Positions 23,974-32,322 of a stretch of DNA of 64,000 nucleotides are shown here, piece by piece. Each line of letters opens with the position of its first letter. The stretch's first letter is position 1. The DNA comes from VRUE01 sp963702175 (GTDB taxonomy: Bacteria > Actinomycetota > Thermoleophilia > Solirubrobacterales > 70-9). Position numbers and translations under genes: made by a program. The notes under the pieces are model-generated. The model worked only from the letters and a program-made list of their open reading frames with translations, searched no databases and was not told where the DNA came from. The DNA is taken from positions 1,488,001-1,552,000 of the forward strand of contig OY969721.1 in the NCBI GenBank assembly GCA_963702175.1, in the 5' to 3' direction.

Positions 23974-25233
23974 TCAGGAGACGACAGGCTCGGCGAGCTC
24001 GTAGAGGCCCTCGGCCTCGAGCTCGCGCAGACGGTCGTAGTCGGCTTTCAGCCGCTCGCGGTCGGGGTCGACCAGGTAGATCATCCCGGGGCAGGAGAAG
24101 AGGTCGATCGTACGCTTCAACTCGTCACCGGGGCCGAGCATCGCGATCGAGCCGGCGAAGGTGGGGAGCGCCTCGATCCGGTGCAGGCCATCAGCGCCGA
24201 CGATCCGGCCTTCGTGCTGGGAGATCAGCATTACGCAGTAGTTAGCGGCCTTCAGCTCGTAGGGCTTGCCGGCGTGGCTGGCGACCGAGCCGGGGTCGAT
24301 GTAGGCCCCGGCGGTGATGGCGGCATGGCTTGGCGTGCAGCGGTCGATCACGTCGTCGCGGGTCGAGCCGTGCAGGCGCGCGCCCGACTCGACTAGGACC
24401 GGCCCGGTGTCGGTCAGCATCACCTCGGTGTGGGCGGGGCCGAAGCGGATCCCGAGCGCGTCGAGGACCGCTTCGACGTAATCGACCACCTTGTCCTGCT
24501 GCTCACCATGGCGCGGGTGCAGCTCCTCGTAGTCGTAGACGAGGTTGCCGGCGATGCGGCGCTTGTTGTCCTGCCAGACCTCAGAGACGCGGTGCCGTCC
24601 CTCCCAGCTGACCGAGTTGACGAAGAACTGGGTGCCGCGCAGCATCTCCTGCACGAGCAGCTCCTCATTGGCACCCTGCAGCGCGTTGGGCCGGCCGAGG
24701 ATGGCGGCGAAGGCGGCTTCGACGGCGGCTGGGTCCTCGCAGAGCGTGACGCCGTCGGTGCCGGCGCTGTCGAGCGGCTTGACCACCACCGGCCACTCGT
24801 CGCGCTCGCGCGCCCAGGCAGCCGCCTCGGCGGGGTCGCCGGTCTTCAGCTCCTCGACGGCGCGCAGGTCCGCGGCCCGCAGCGCCTCCGCCATCGCGTG
24901 CTTGTCGCGGCGCGCCCTGCTGCCGGCGCTGCCGTTCGAAGGGAGGCCGAGGCGCTCGCTGAGCGCGTCGGAGAGCAGCACCCCGGGCTCGGAGCCGACG
25001 ACGACAAAAGCCGGATCGTGGGCGGCGACCCTTGCCGCGGTCGCCTCGAGGTCGCCCTCGTGAACGATGTTCTCGACGAAGTGCTCGGGGCGAAAGGAGG
25101 CCAGGTAGAACCCGGGCATGCCCGGGTCGCTCTGCACATGGACGACCTCAATTCCCGCCTTGGCGAAGCGCGGCGCCAGTTTGGCGCCGGTCGAGTAAGC
25201 GTCGACGACGACGCCCGTGCGCCCGTCGCTCAT
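23974..25233 (-). CDS. ATP-grasp domain carboxylate-amine ligase-like protein
   Basis: A 419-residue ATP-grasp protein. The N-terminal third is a Rossmann-like preATP-grasp domain (V-V-V-D-A-Y-S-T-G-A-K-L-A). The ATP-grasp core has V-V-V-K-P-L-D-S-A-G-T-D-G-V near residue 146, L-V-Q-E-M-L-R-G-T-Q-F-F-V-N-S-V near 195 and the Mg-binding T-E-V-M-L-T-D-T-G-P-V-L-V-E near 268. It resembles BtrJ/BacD-type amino-acid ligases by layout, so dipeptide or amino-acyl ligation is plausible. It overlaps the upstream methyltransferase stop (ATGA), indicating a two-gene pathway unit, possibly for a modified amino-acid product. Confidence 0.82.
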   Translation of the reverse strand: MSDGRTGVVVDAYSTGAKLAPRFAKAGIEVVHVQSDPGMPGFYLASFRPEHFVENIVHEGDLEATAARVAAHDPAFVVVGSEPGVLLSDALSERLGLPSNGSAGSRARRDKHAMAEALRAADLRAVEELKTGDPAEAAAWARERDEWPVVVKPLDSAGTDGVTLCEDPAAVEAAFAAILGRPNALQGANEELLVQEMLRGTQFFVNSVSWEGRHRVSEVWQDNKRRIAGNLVYDYEELHPRHGEQQDKVVDYVEAVLDALGIRFGPAHTEVMLTDTGPVLVESGARLHGSTRDDVIDRCTPSHAAITAGAYIDPGSVASHAGKPYELKAANYCVMLISQHEGRIVGADGLHRIEALPTFAGSIAMLGPGDELKRTIDLFSCPGMIYLVDPDRERLKADYDRLRELEAEGLYELAEPVVS

Positions 25234-25964
25234 GCCGTTGCCACCAGGACCTGCCGGTCCTCGGGCCGCTTCGGGGCGCCGGTGAAGTCGCCGTAGCGCT
25301 CGACGTCGCGGAAGCCTGCTTCCTCCACCATCCGCTCCAAGACCTCGGCCTCGTACATGCGGATGCGCGAGTCGACGATCTCGCCGTCGAGCTCGTAGCG
25401 GACGTGCAGCATCCCGGTCGAGAAGTCGACGTCGAGCGTCTCCTTGACGCCGTTGGTCTCGCGCACGACGACGCCCTCGTCGGTTTTCAGCCGGTAGCGC
25501 GAGCGCTCGAGGTCGGAGAGCTGCATCAGCAGCCGCCCGCCCGGCTTCAGGTCGCGGTGGAAGGCCCGCAGCATCGCCATGTCCTCGGCCTCGGTAGCGC
25601 CGTAGCCGAAGCTCGAGTAGACGCTGACCAGGGCGTCGAAGGGCGCAACACCCTCGGGCAGCGGCTCCAGCAGGTCGGCGACGAGATAGGTCGGTCCGGG
25701 GCAGCGCGCCTCAGCCTCGGCGATCGCCGCCGGCGAGATATCGACCCCGACCGCCTCGCAGCCGTGCTCCATCAACGCCGCGGCGAAGCGGCCGAAGCCG
25801 CAGCCGGCGTCGAGCACCTTTGCGCCCGGCTCGAGGCCGAGCAGCTCGACCGTCTGGGCGGCATCCTCGGCGGTCGTGTCGTAGCTCCCAAGCCGCGCAG
25901 CAACGCGCATGAAAGCGGGGCCGTAGTTGTCGGTCTCATTGAGATGGGTGGATTTGGCGCTCAC
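25230..25964 (-). CDS. Class I SAM-dependent methyltransferase
   Basis: A 244-residue methyltransferase with V-L-D-A-G-C-G-F-G-R-F-A (motif I, near residue 57), A-V-G-V-D-I-S (motif II), Y-L-V-A-D-L-L-E-P-L-P and F-D-A-L-V-S-V-Y-S-S-F-G-Y, then K-P-G-G-R-L-L-M-Q-L-S. The start is taken as GTG at 25964 (M-S-A-K-S-T-H-L-N); the frame is open much further upstream but that part overlaps the divergent ccmA in antisense and is not protein-like. Its stop overlaps the ATP-grasp ATG. The pair may act on one small molecule; substrate unknown. Confidence 0.83.
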   Translation of the reverse strand: MSAKSTHLNETDNYGPAFMRVAARLGSYDTTAEDAAQTVELLGLEPGAKVLDAGCGFGRFAAALMEHGCEAVGVDISPAAIAEAEARCPGPTYLVADLLEPLPEGVAPFDALVSVYSSFGYGATEAEDMAMLRAFHRDLKPGGRLLMQLSDLERSRYRLKTDEGVVVRETNGVKETLDVDFSTGMLHVRYELDGEIVDSRIRMYEAEVLERMVEEAGFRDVERYGDFTGAPKRPEDRQVLVATA

Positions 25965-26000
25965 GAATTTCAAAGCGTAGCCGGACGTCGATATGGCAGG

Positions 26001-26666
26001 GTGCCGAGGATCGAACCCAGCGAGCTCGCCATCTCCGTCACCGATTTGCGCCGGGACTATGGGGAACGGCGGGCGCTCGACGGCGTCGACTTCGCCTTGA
26101 CGGGCGGCGAATCGCTGCTCGTCCTCGGTCCCAACGGCGCCGGCAAGACAACGCTGCTGCGAGTCCTCGCCACCCTGCTGCGCCCGAGCGCCGGTCAGCT
26201 GCGCGTCCTCGGCTGCGAGCTGCCGCGCGAAGCCTGGCGGCTGCGCGGCCGGGTCGGCTACCTCGGTCACGAGCCGCTCCTCTACCGCGACCTGAGCGGG
26301 CGCGAGAACCTGCGCTTCCACGCCGACCTGCACGGGATCGAGCAGGGCGAGGCAGAACGCCGGATCGGCGAGCTGCTCGCCGCCGCGGGCATGGAGCACC
26401 GGGCCGAGAGCCGCGTCGCCGAGCTCTCCGCCGGGATGCGCCAGCGGCTGGCGATCTGCCGTTGCGTCCTGCATGAGCCGGCGCTGCTGCTGCTCGACGA
26501 GCCTGACTCCCACCTCGACGCCGAGGGCCGCGAGCTGGCGCGGGCGCTGATCGGCTCGGCCGAGAGCCGCATCCGGGTGATCGTCAGCCACGACCCGGAG
26601 CGCTTCGCGCCCGAGGCCCAGCAGATCCTCCGCCTTGAGTCCGGCGGCAAGGTGGTCGCAGCATGA
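26001..26666 (+). CDS. ccmA: Haem/cytochrome c maturation ABC transporter ATP-binding subunit
   Basis: A 221-residue ABC ATPase: Walker A G-P-N-G-A-G-K-T-T at about 37-45, signature L-S-A-G-M-R-Q-R-L-A near 137 and Walker B L-L-L-L-D-E-P-D-S-H-L-D. The following gene is ccmB, starting on an ATGA overlap, and ccmC comes next, so this is the CcmA component that powers haem handling during cytochrome c maturation. The start GTG at 26001 lies in the 36-bp spacer to the divergent methyltransferase; the frame upstream is antisense to that gene. The length matches CcmA (about 200-220). Confidence 0.9.
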   Translation: MPRIEPSELAISVTDLRRDYGERRALDGVDFALTGGESLLVLGPNGAGKTTLLRVLATLLRPSAGQLRVLGCELPREAWRLRGRVGYLGHEPLLYRDLSGRENLRFHADLHGIEQGEAERRIGELLAAAGMEHRAESRVAELSAGMRQRLAICRCVLHEPALLLLDEPDSHLDAEGRELARALIGSAESRIRVIVSHDPERFAPEAQQILRLESGGKVVAA

Positions 26667-27343
26667 CGCCATCGCGAAGGGCCTTCGCGGCGATCCTCGC
26701 CAAGGATCTGCGCAGCGAGCTGCGCACCCTGCAGTCGCTGCCGGCGATGGCGCTCTTTGCCGTCACCACCTTCGTCATCTTCCGCTTCGGGCTCGACCGC
26801 ACCAGCCTCTCCGGCGACCTCGCCGCCGGCGTGCTCTGGGCGACCCTGCTCTTCGCTGCGATTCTCGGCATCAACCGCCTCTTTGTCGCCGAGCGCGAGG
26901 AGGGCGGGTTCGACGCGATCCGCCTCGCCCCGATCGACCGTACCGCTCTCTTCGCCGCCAAGGCGGCGGCGCTCTTCACATACCTGCTGGCGCTGGAGCT
27001 GATCGTCGTCCCAGTCTTCGCCCTCTTCTTCCTCGACTCGGCGGCTGGGCTGGGCCCGCTCGTCGCGGTCCTGCTGCTCGCCGACCTCGGCCTCGCCGCC
27101 ACCGGCACGCTGATCTCCTCGATGGCGGTCCACTCCCGCGCCCGCGACCTGCTGGGCCCGCTCGTACTGCTCCCCCTCTCGGTGCCGCTGACGATCGCCG
27201 CGGCCGGCGCCAGCGAGCCGCTGCTCGCTTTGGGCGGTCCCGGTTACGACGGCTTCGGCGGCTGGCTGGCGGTGCTGGCGCTATACGATCTGGTCTTCCT
27301 CCTGGTCGGGTACGCCGTATTCGACTTCCTGCTGGAGGACTGA
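26663..27343 (+). CDS. ccmB: Haem exporter permease CcmB
   Basis: A 226-residue polytopic protein with the CcmB layout: a cytoplasmic start R-A-F-A-A-I-L-A-K-D-L-R-S-E-L-R-T, six hydrophobic segments and the central E-R-E-E-G-G-F-D-A-I-R-L-A-P motif. That motif corresponds to the conserved E-R-x-x-G-x-x-x-x-L segment of the family. It is coupled to ccmA by an ATGA overlap; ccmC starts 31 bp downstream. Confidence 0.9.
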   Translation: MTPSRRAFAAILAKDLRSELRTLQSLPAMALFAVTTFVIFRFGLDRTSLSGDLAAGVLWATLLFAAILGINRLFVAEREEGGFDAIRLAPIDRTALFAAKAAALFTYLLALELIVVPVFALFFLDSAAGLGPLVAVLLLADLGLAATGTLISSMAVHSRARDLLGPLVLLPLSVPLTIAAAGASEPLLALGGPGYDGFGGWLAVLALYDLVFLLVGYAVFDFLLED

Positions 27344-27374
27344 GGCGCCCCGCTCCCAAGGCGGCGCAAACCCC

Positions 27375-28097
27375 ATGTACGGCACAGGACTGAGACCCCT
27401 CTCGATCGCGACCGTGGTGCTGATCGCCGCGGCGCTCTCGCTCACCTTCTTCTACGCCCCACTCGACGCCGACCAGGGCTTCGTGCAGAAGATCTTTTAC
27501 CTGCACGTGCCGCTGGCGATCGTCGCCCTGCTCGGCTTCATCGCCGGTGGGGTCTTCGCGATCGCCCACCTGCGCAGCGGCGAGCGGCGCTGGGACGCCT
27601 GGTCCTACGTCGCGATCCACATGTCAGTGATCTTCGGCGTCGCCGTGCTCCTCACCGGCGCGATCTGGGCCAAGGCCTCCTGGGGCCACTGGTGGGTCTG
27701 GGACGAGCCGACCCTGGTCAGCTTCTTGATCGTCTTCCTCCTCTACGCCACCTACTACCCGTTCCGCTACGCGATCGAGGACCCGGAGCGGCAGGCCCGC
27801 TACGCCTCCGTCTTCGCGATCGCCGCCGGCGCCTTCGTGCCGCTCAACTTCATGGCGGTGCGGATGGCCGAGAGCCTCGTCCACCCACGCACCTTCGCCA
27901 CCGCCGAAGGCGGTCTGCCGGGCTCGATGATGTTCACCTTCCTCGTCTCGCTGGCGGCAATGGCGCTCCTCTGGGTCACCCTGGTCAAGCTCGAGCTGAC
28001 CGCGAAGAGCGCTTCCGGCCAGCTGAAGCGGCTGCGCCGGGCGCTCGACGCGCCGACGCCGGGCGGCGGCAGCCGCGTCGCCCCGGAGGTGAGCTAG
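27375..28097 (+). CDS. ccmC: Haem-handling protein CcmC
   Basis: A 240-residue integral membrane protein of the haem handling protein family, delivering haem for cytochrome c assembly. The tryptophan-rich haem motif W-G-H-W-W-V-W-D-E-P is near residue 105, and flanking conserved His residues occur in Y-L-H-V-P (near 40) and I-H-M-S-V-I (near 78). Six membrane helices are visible. It is preceded by ccmAB and followed by a ccmD-like gene whose GTG overlaps its stop (TAGTG). Confidence 0.93.
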   Translation: MYGTGLRPLSIATVVLIAAALSLTFFYAPLDADQGFVQKIFYLHVPLAIVALLGFIAGGVFAIAHLRSGERRWDAWSYVAIHMSVIFGVAVLLTGAIWAKASWGHWWVWDEPTLVSFLIVFLLYATYYPFRYAIEDPERQARYASVFAIAAGAFVPLNFMAVRMAESLVHPRTFATAEGGLPGSMMFTFLVSLAAMALLWVTLVKLELTAKSASGQLKRLRRALDAPTPGGGSRVAPEVS

Positions 28098-28324
28098 TGG
28101 ACTTCCTGCCGCTCGCCGCACCGGCCCTGCCGCTCGATGAGGCTGGCAAGTACGTCGCCGGCGCCTACCTCGTCTTCCTCGTCCTGCTCGTCATCTACGT
28201 CGCGATCATGGCGGCGAAACTGCAGCGGATCGAGCGTGAGCTGCGCGAGCTGGCGACATTCGCCGAGGCCCGCGCCAACGCCGAGGAGGCTGCACCACGG
28301 CAAGAGGAGGTGAGCGCTCCATGA
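28097..28324 (+). CDS. Small single-helix membrane protein in the CcmD position
   Basis: A 75-residue protein: short N-terminus, one membrane helix (Y-V-A-G-A-Y-L-V-F-L-V-L-L-V-I-Y-V-A-I), then a charged coiled-coil-like tail (L-Q-R-I-E-R-E-L-R-E-L). Size, topology and position right after ccmC match CcmD, which stabilises the CcmABC-haem complex, although the sequence itself is not diagnostic. GTG at 28097 overlaps the ccmC stop, and its own stop overlaps the hemA ATG, so it is translated within the operon. Confidence 0.72.
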   Translation: MDFLPLAAPALPLDEAGKYVAGAYLVFLVLLVIYVAIMAAKLQRIERELRELATFAEARANAEEAAPRQEEVSAP

Positions 28325-29664
28325 GCGAGCTCCTCGCCCTCGGCGTCTCCCACAAGACCGCGCCGCTCGACCTGCGCGAGCGTCTCTCGCTGACCGAGGG
28401 TCGCGCGGTCGGCGCCCTGCAGGAGCTAACCGCCTCAGCGGGGATCCACGAGGCGGCGGCGATCTCGACCTGCAACCGCACCGAGCTCTACCTCGTCGTC
28501 TCGGACCCGGTCGAAGCGGAGTCGACTGCACTCGGCGTGCTCACCCGCCAGGCGGAGATCAGGCCCACCGAGCTGCTCGGCCACCTCTACTCGCTGCGCG
28601 CCGGCGAGGCCGCCCGCCACCTCTTCCAGGTCACCGCCGGGCTCGACTCGATGATCGTCGGCGAGGCCGAGATCCAGGGCCAGGTCAAGCGTGCCTACGA
28701 GCTGGCCCTGGTCGAGGGCGGCACTGGGCCGATCCTCAACCGCCTCTTCCGCGGCGCCCTCGCCGCCGGGGGCCGCGTCCGTGAGGAGACCTCGATCGGC
28801 GAGAAGGGCGTTTCGATCCCCTCGGTCGCGGTCGAGCTGGCACGGCGCACGCTCGGCGACCTGAGCGAGCGCCGCGTGCTGGTGGTCGGCGCCGGCGAGA
28901 CCGCCGAGCTGGTCGCGCGGGCGCTGGTCGCCCGCGGCGTCGCCACAGTCTTCGTCGCCAACCGTCACTACGACCGCGCGATCGGACTCGCCCAGAACTT
29001 CGGTGGCGAGGCGGTCCGCTTCGAGGAGCTGCCCGAGCAGCTCGGGGCCGCCGACATCGTCGTCTCCGCCACCAACTCACCTCACCACATCGTCGAGCGC
29101 GACGAGCTCGAGCAGGTGATGAGCGCCCGCGAGAGACGGCAGCTGTTGCTGGTCGACATTGCCGTGCCCCGCGATATCGAGCCGGCATGCCGCGAGATCG
29201 CTGGGGTCAGCCTGCACGACATCGACGACGTGCAGCAGATCGTCGAGCGCAACGCGAGTGGACGTGAGGCCGAGGCGCAGCGGGCAGAGCCGATCCTCGC
29301 CGCCGAGCAGGACCGCTTCGAGCGCTGGCTCGCCTCACTGGAGGTAGTGCCGACGATTTCCTCCCTGCGCGAGCGCGGCGACGAGGTCGTGCGCCGCGTG
29401 CTCGCTGAGAACGAGGGGCGCTGGGAGAGTCTCGGCGAGGCGGACCAGGAACGACTGGAGACGATGGCGAAGGCGATCGTCTCCCGGCTGTTGCACGAGC
29501 CGACACTGCGGATGAAGAGGTCGGCGGGCAGCGACGAGGCTTACGCCTACGTTAGTGCTCTGCGCGAGCTGTTCGGGCTTGATGCTGAAACTGAGCCTGA
29601 GACGGAAGCGGGTGGCAAAGTGACTCCTTTGCGGAGAGCCAATCCCGGGAGGGGTTCCACTTAA
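28321..29664 (+). CDS. hemA: Glutamyl-tRNA reductase
   Basis: HemA reduces glutamyl-tRNA(Glu) to glutamate-1-semialdehyde, the first step of C5-pathway tetrapyrrole synthesis. The 447-residue product shows the N-terminal L-G-V-S-H-K-T-A-P, the catalytic Cys in S-T-C-N-R-T-E-L-Y (about residue 50), G-E-A-E-I-Q-G-Q-V-K-R-A-Y, NADPH-site V-V-G-A-G-E-T-A-E-L and the C-terminal helical dimerisation domain. The ATGA overlap with the ccmD-like gene ties haem synthesis to cytochrome maturation. The last codons (R-A-N-P-G-R-G-S-T) are encoded by the left arm of a long palindrome, so the C-terminus may have been replaced by that insertion. Confidence 0.95.
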   Translation: MSELLALGVSHKTAPLDLRERLSLTEGRAVGALQELTASAGIHEAAAISTCNRTELYLVVSDPVEAESTALGVLTRQAEIRPTELLGHLYSLRAGEAARHLFQVTAGLDSMIVGEAEIQGQVKRAYELALVEGGTGPILNRLFRGALAAGGRVREETSIGEKGVSIPSVAVELARRTLGDLSERRVLVVGAGETAELVARALVARGVATVFVANRHYDRAIGLAQNFGGEAVRFEELPEQLGAADIVVSATNSPHHIVERDELEQVMSARERRQLLLVDIAVPRDIEPACREIAGVSLHDIDDVQQIVERNASGREAEAQRAEPILAAEQDRFERWLASLEVVPTISSLRERGDEVVRRVLAENEGRWESLGEADQERLETMAKAIVSRLLHEPTLRMKRSAGSDEAYAYVSALRELFGLDAETEPETEAGGKVTPLRRANPGRGST

Positions 29665-29748
29665 CTTTTTCGCAGCCGCGTTTGGGGCTACCGACGATGG
29701 CCAGTCGCGAAAAAGTACAGAACGTTCCACCCCTCCCGGGATTGGCTC
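29636..29748. repeat. 113-bp nested palindrome between hemA and hemC, 20-bp perfect outer arms
   Basis: Outer arms 29636-29655 and 29729-29748 are exact reverse complements. A second perfect 10-bp pair (ACTTTTTCGC at 29664-29673, GCGAAAAAGT at 29707-29716) is nested inside, and AGCC/GGCT may close the tip. The left outer arm contains the last hemA codons and the right arm ends 14 bp before the hemC ATG. It may be a palindromic repeat that also forms an mRNA structure controlling hemC. Confidence 0.75.
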
Positions 29749-29761
29749 ACCACACTTGCTG

Positions 29762-30634
29762 ATGATTCGGATTGCCACACGCAGCAGTGCTTTGGCTGTA
29801 GCTCAGGCTCGGCAGGTTGCCGAGATGCTCGGGGGGGCTGAGCTGGTGGAGGTGTCCTCGGATGGTGTGCCTGGGGATAAGGCTAGATTCGTACGCGGGG
29901 TGGAGCACGCTCTGCTCAGTGGGGAGGCGGATATTGGTGTGCACTCGGCTAAGGACCTGCCGGCTGAGATGACGGAGGGATTGGTGATTGCTGCGGTGCC
30001 GGTGCGGGAGGAGGCGGCCGATGCTTGGATTGGGGTCGGCTCATCGCTTGACGAGGTGCCCGAGAGGGCGCGGGTTGGCACCGCGAGCCTGCGGCGGCGA
30101 GCGCAGCTGCTGGCCGCTCGGCCCGACCTGCGGGTCGAGGAGCTGCACGGCAATGTGGACACCCGGCTGCGCAAGCTTGCCGAGGGTGAGCTCGATGCGA
30201 TCGTCCTCGCGGTGGCGGGTCTGCGGCGTTTGGGGCGCGAGGGAGAGATCGCTTTTGCGGTCCCAGCCGAGCAGATGACCCCGGCGGCGGGGCAGGGGGC
30301 GCTCGTACTGCAAACGCGCGCCGGCGATGAAGCGGTGATCGAAGCCGCGGCTGCGATAAGCGACGCTACGGCGCTGCGCGAGCTGAGCGCCGAGCGCGCC
30401 GCGGTCGCCCTACTCGAAGCCGACTGCACGTCGCCAATCGGGGTGCGGGCGAGCGCGGCCGGCGAGCGCATGTCGATCGAGGCCTTCGTCGGCCTTCCCG
30501 ACGGCAGCGAGTGGGTCCGCGACCGCATCGAGGGCGACGCGTCGGAGCCCGAGGGCCTCGGCCGCCTGCTCGCTGAGCGCCTGCAGAGCGCCGGCGCCCG
30601 CGAGATCCTCGACCGCGCCGGAGCGATGACGTGA
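29762..30634 (+). CDS. hemC: Hydroxymethylbilane synthase (porphobilinogen deaminase)
   Basis: HemC condenses four porphobilinogens into hydroxymethylbilane. The 290-residue product starts M-I-R-I-A-T-R-S-S-A-L-A and has V-H-S-A-K-D-L-P, G-T-A-S-L-R-R-R-A-Q-L, H-G-N-V-D-T-R-L and the dipyrromethane-cofactor Cys in L-E-A-D-C-T-S-P-I-G-V (about residue 226). The ATG at 29762 is chosen; a TTG two codons upstream is possible. No Shine-Dalgarno is visible because the palindrome's right arm ends just upstream. The first 300 bp use more T-ending codons than the rest of the gene. Confidence 0.95.
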   Translation: MIRIATRSSALAVAQARQVAEMLGGAELVEVSSDGVPGDKARFVRGVEHALLSGEADIGVHSAKDLPAEMTEGLVIAAVPVREEAADAWIGVGSSLDEVPERARVGTASLRRRAQLLAARPDLRVEELHGNVDTRLRKLAEGELDAIVLAVAGLRRLGREGEIAFAVPAEQMTPAAGQGALVLQTRAGDEAVIEAAAAISDATALRELSAERAAVALLEADCTSPIGVRASAAGERMSIEAFVGLPDGSEWVRDRIEGDASEPEGLGRLLAERLQSAGAREILDRAGAMT

Positions 30635-30698
30635 GCGCATCGGAGATTTACCCACCTATGGTGGGGTCAAAGTCGGCTGCGCGACCGGGAGTGTGTCG

Positions 30699-32258
30699 AT
30701 GAGCGCACGAAAGGGAGTCGTGTACCTGGTCGGTGCCGGGCCGGGCGATCCGGGGCTGATGACGGCGCGCGCCCTGGAGCTGATCGCTTCCGCCGACGCG
30801 ATCTTCCACGACCGATTGATTCCACCCGGCGCGCTCGACGGCGCTCGCCCCGACGCCGAGCTGGTCTACGTCGGCAAGGCGCCGGGAGCGCCGTCCGTCC
30901 CCCAGGACGAGATCGGCGAGCGGCTGGTCGAGGCGGCGCGGGCCGGCAAGAGCATCGTGCGCCTCAAGGGCGGTGATCCCTTCGTCTTCGGCCGCGGAGG
31001 CGAGGAGGGGGAGGTTCTGCGCGCCGCCGGGGTCGAGTTCGAGGTAGTCCCCGGCGTCACCGCCGGCGTCGCCGCGAGCGCCTACGCCGGCATTCCCGTC
31101 ACCCACCGCGACGACGCCTCGGCGGTCGCCTTCGTCACCGGCCACGAGGATCCCGAGAAGAGCGAGACCGCGCTCGACTGGGACGCGCTCGCGCGCTTCC
31201 CCGGCACGCTCGTCTTCTACATGGGTGTCAAGCGGCTCGACGAGAATGCGGCGGCGCTGATCGCGGCGGGGCGAGACCCGGCCGAGCCGGCGGCGGCGGT
31301 CGAGCGAGGCACGATGGACGGGCAGCGCACGGTCGTCGCCACTCTGGCGACTCTCGCCGAGGCGGTCGAGCGCGAGGGCATCGGTGCCCCAGCACTAATC
31401 GTCGTCGGGCCGGTCGTGCAGCGCCGCGAGGCGCTCGCCTGGCTCGAGCGGCGTCCTCTGCACGGTCGCCGCGTAGTCGTCACTCGCGCCCGCGCCCAGG
31501 CCAGCGGCCTCGCCGCGACGCTGCGTGCGCTCGGTGCCGAGGTCGTCGAGCTGCCGGCGATCCGGATCGAGCCACGGATCGAGAGCGCGGAGGTGCGCGG
31601 CGCGGTGGAGCGGATCGGCGAGTACGCGCTGATTTGTGTGACCAGCCCCAACGGCGCGCATTTGCTGTTCGAGGCGCTCGGCGCGGCCGGCCTCGATGCG
31701 CGGGCGCTCGCCGGGCCGGAAAAGAAGCAGGTAAGGGGTGCGGGATCGAGCGCTCACGCGAAGACCGGCACGATCGTCGCGGCGATCGGACCCGGGACGG
31801 CACAAGCGCTCGCCGAGCACGGGATCGTCGCCGACGTCGTCCCTGAGCGGTTCGTCGCCGAGGCCATGGTCGAAGCCTTGGCCGAGGTCGAGGTGGCCGG
31901 CCGCCGGGTCCTGGTCGCCCGCGCCGCCGAGGCCCGCGACGTGCTGCCCGACGCGCTGCGCGAGCGCGGCGCCGAGGTCGACGTCGTCGCCCTCTACGAG
32001 ACCCTGCGCGAGCAGCCCGGGCCCAAAGCGATCGAGGACGCGCAGAGCGCCGACTACGTCACTTTCACCTCGTCCTCGACCGTGCGCAACCTGACCGAGG
32101 CCCTCGGGGAGCGCTTCCCCCACACCGCCCGCGTCGTCTCGATCGGTCCGGTGACCAGCGAAGCCGCCCGCGCCGCCGACCTCGAGGTCGACATCGAAGC
32201 CGAGCACCACGACGTAGACGGCCTCGTCGCCGCCCTGCTCGCCGACGCAAGCAGATGA
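30699..32258 (+). CDS. Bifunctional uroporphyrinogen-III C-methyltransferase/uroporphyrinogen-III synthase
   Basis: A 519-residue fusion. The N-terminal half (to about 245) is the SUMT/CobA methyltransferase: Y-L-V-G-A-G-P-G-D-P-G-L-M-T, L-K-G-G-D-P-F-V-F-G-R-G-G-E-E and V-V-P-G-V-T-A-G-V. The C-terminal half is HemD: V-V-V-T-R-A-R-A-Q at the domain start, S-P-N-G-A-H in the middle and Y-V-T-F-T-S-S-S-T-V-R-N near the end. It turns hydroxymethylbilane into uroporphyrinogen III and methylates it toward sirohaem/B12. The HemD half has an unusual hydrophilic insertion (K-K-Q-V-R-G-A-G-S-S-A-H-A-K) before V-A-A-I-G-P-G-T-A. It lies 64 bp after hemC; an alternative GTG start is two codons upstream. 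Confidence 0.93.
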   Translation: MSARKGVVYLVGAGPGDPGLMTARALELIASADAIFHDRLIPPGALDGARPDAELVYVGKAPGAPSVPQDEIGERLVEAARAGKSIVRLKGGDPFVFGRGGEEGEVLRAAGVEFEVVPGVTAGVAASAYAGIPVTHRDDASAVAFVTGHEDPEKSETALDWDALARFPGTLVFYMGVKRLDENAAALIAAGRDPAEPAAAVERGTMDGQRTVVATLATLAEAVEREGIGAPALIVVGPVVQRREALAWLERRPLHGRRVVVTRARAQASGLAATLRALGAEVVELPAIRIEPRIESAEVRGAVERIGEYALICVTSPNGAHLLFEALGAAGLDARALAGPEKKQVRGAGSSAHAKTGTIVAAIGPGTAQALAEHGIVADVVPERFVAEAMVEALAEVEVAGRRVLVARAAEARDVLPDALRERGAEVDVVALYETLREQPGPKAIEDAQSADYVTFTSSSTVRNLTEALGERFPHTARVVSIGPVTSEAARAADLEVDIEAEHHDVDGLVAALLADASR

Positions 32259-32266
32259 ACCCCGAG

Positions 32267-32312
32267 CGCGTTCGCTGTTTGTGGCGCCATAGGGGGACAA
32301 ACAGCGAACGCG
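32267..32312. repeat. Palindromic element with 16-bp perfect arms upstream of birA
   Basis: CGCGTTCGCTGTTTGT (32267-32282) is the exact complement of 32297-32312 around a 14-nt loop GGCGCCATAGGGGG. Read on the minus strand, the centre TTTGT-CCCCCTATGGCG-ACAAA closely matches the centre of the palindrome at 6813-6853, while the outer arms differ. It starts 9 bp after the cobA/hemD stop and ends 10 bp before the birA ATG. Confidence 0.7.
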
Positions 32313-32322
32313 TAGGGTCGGG

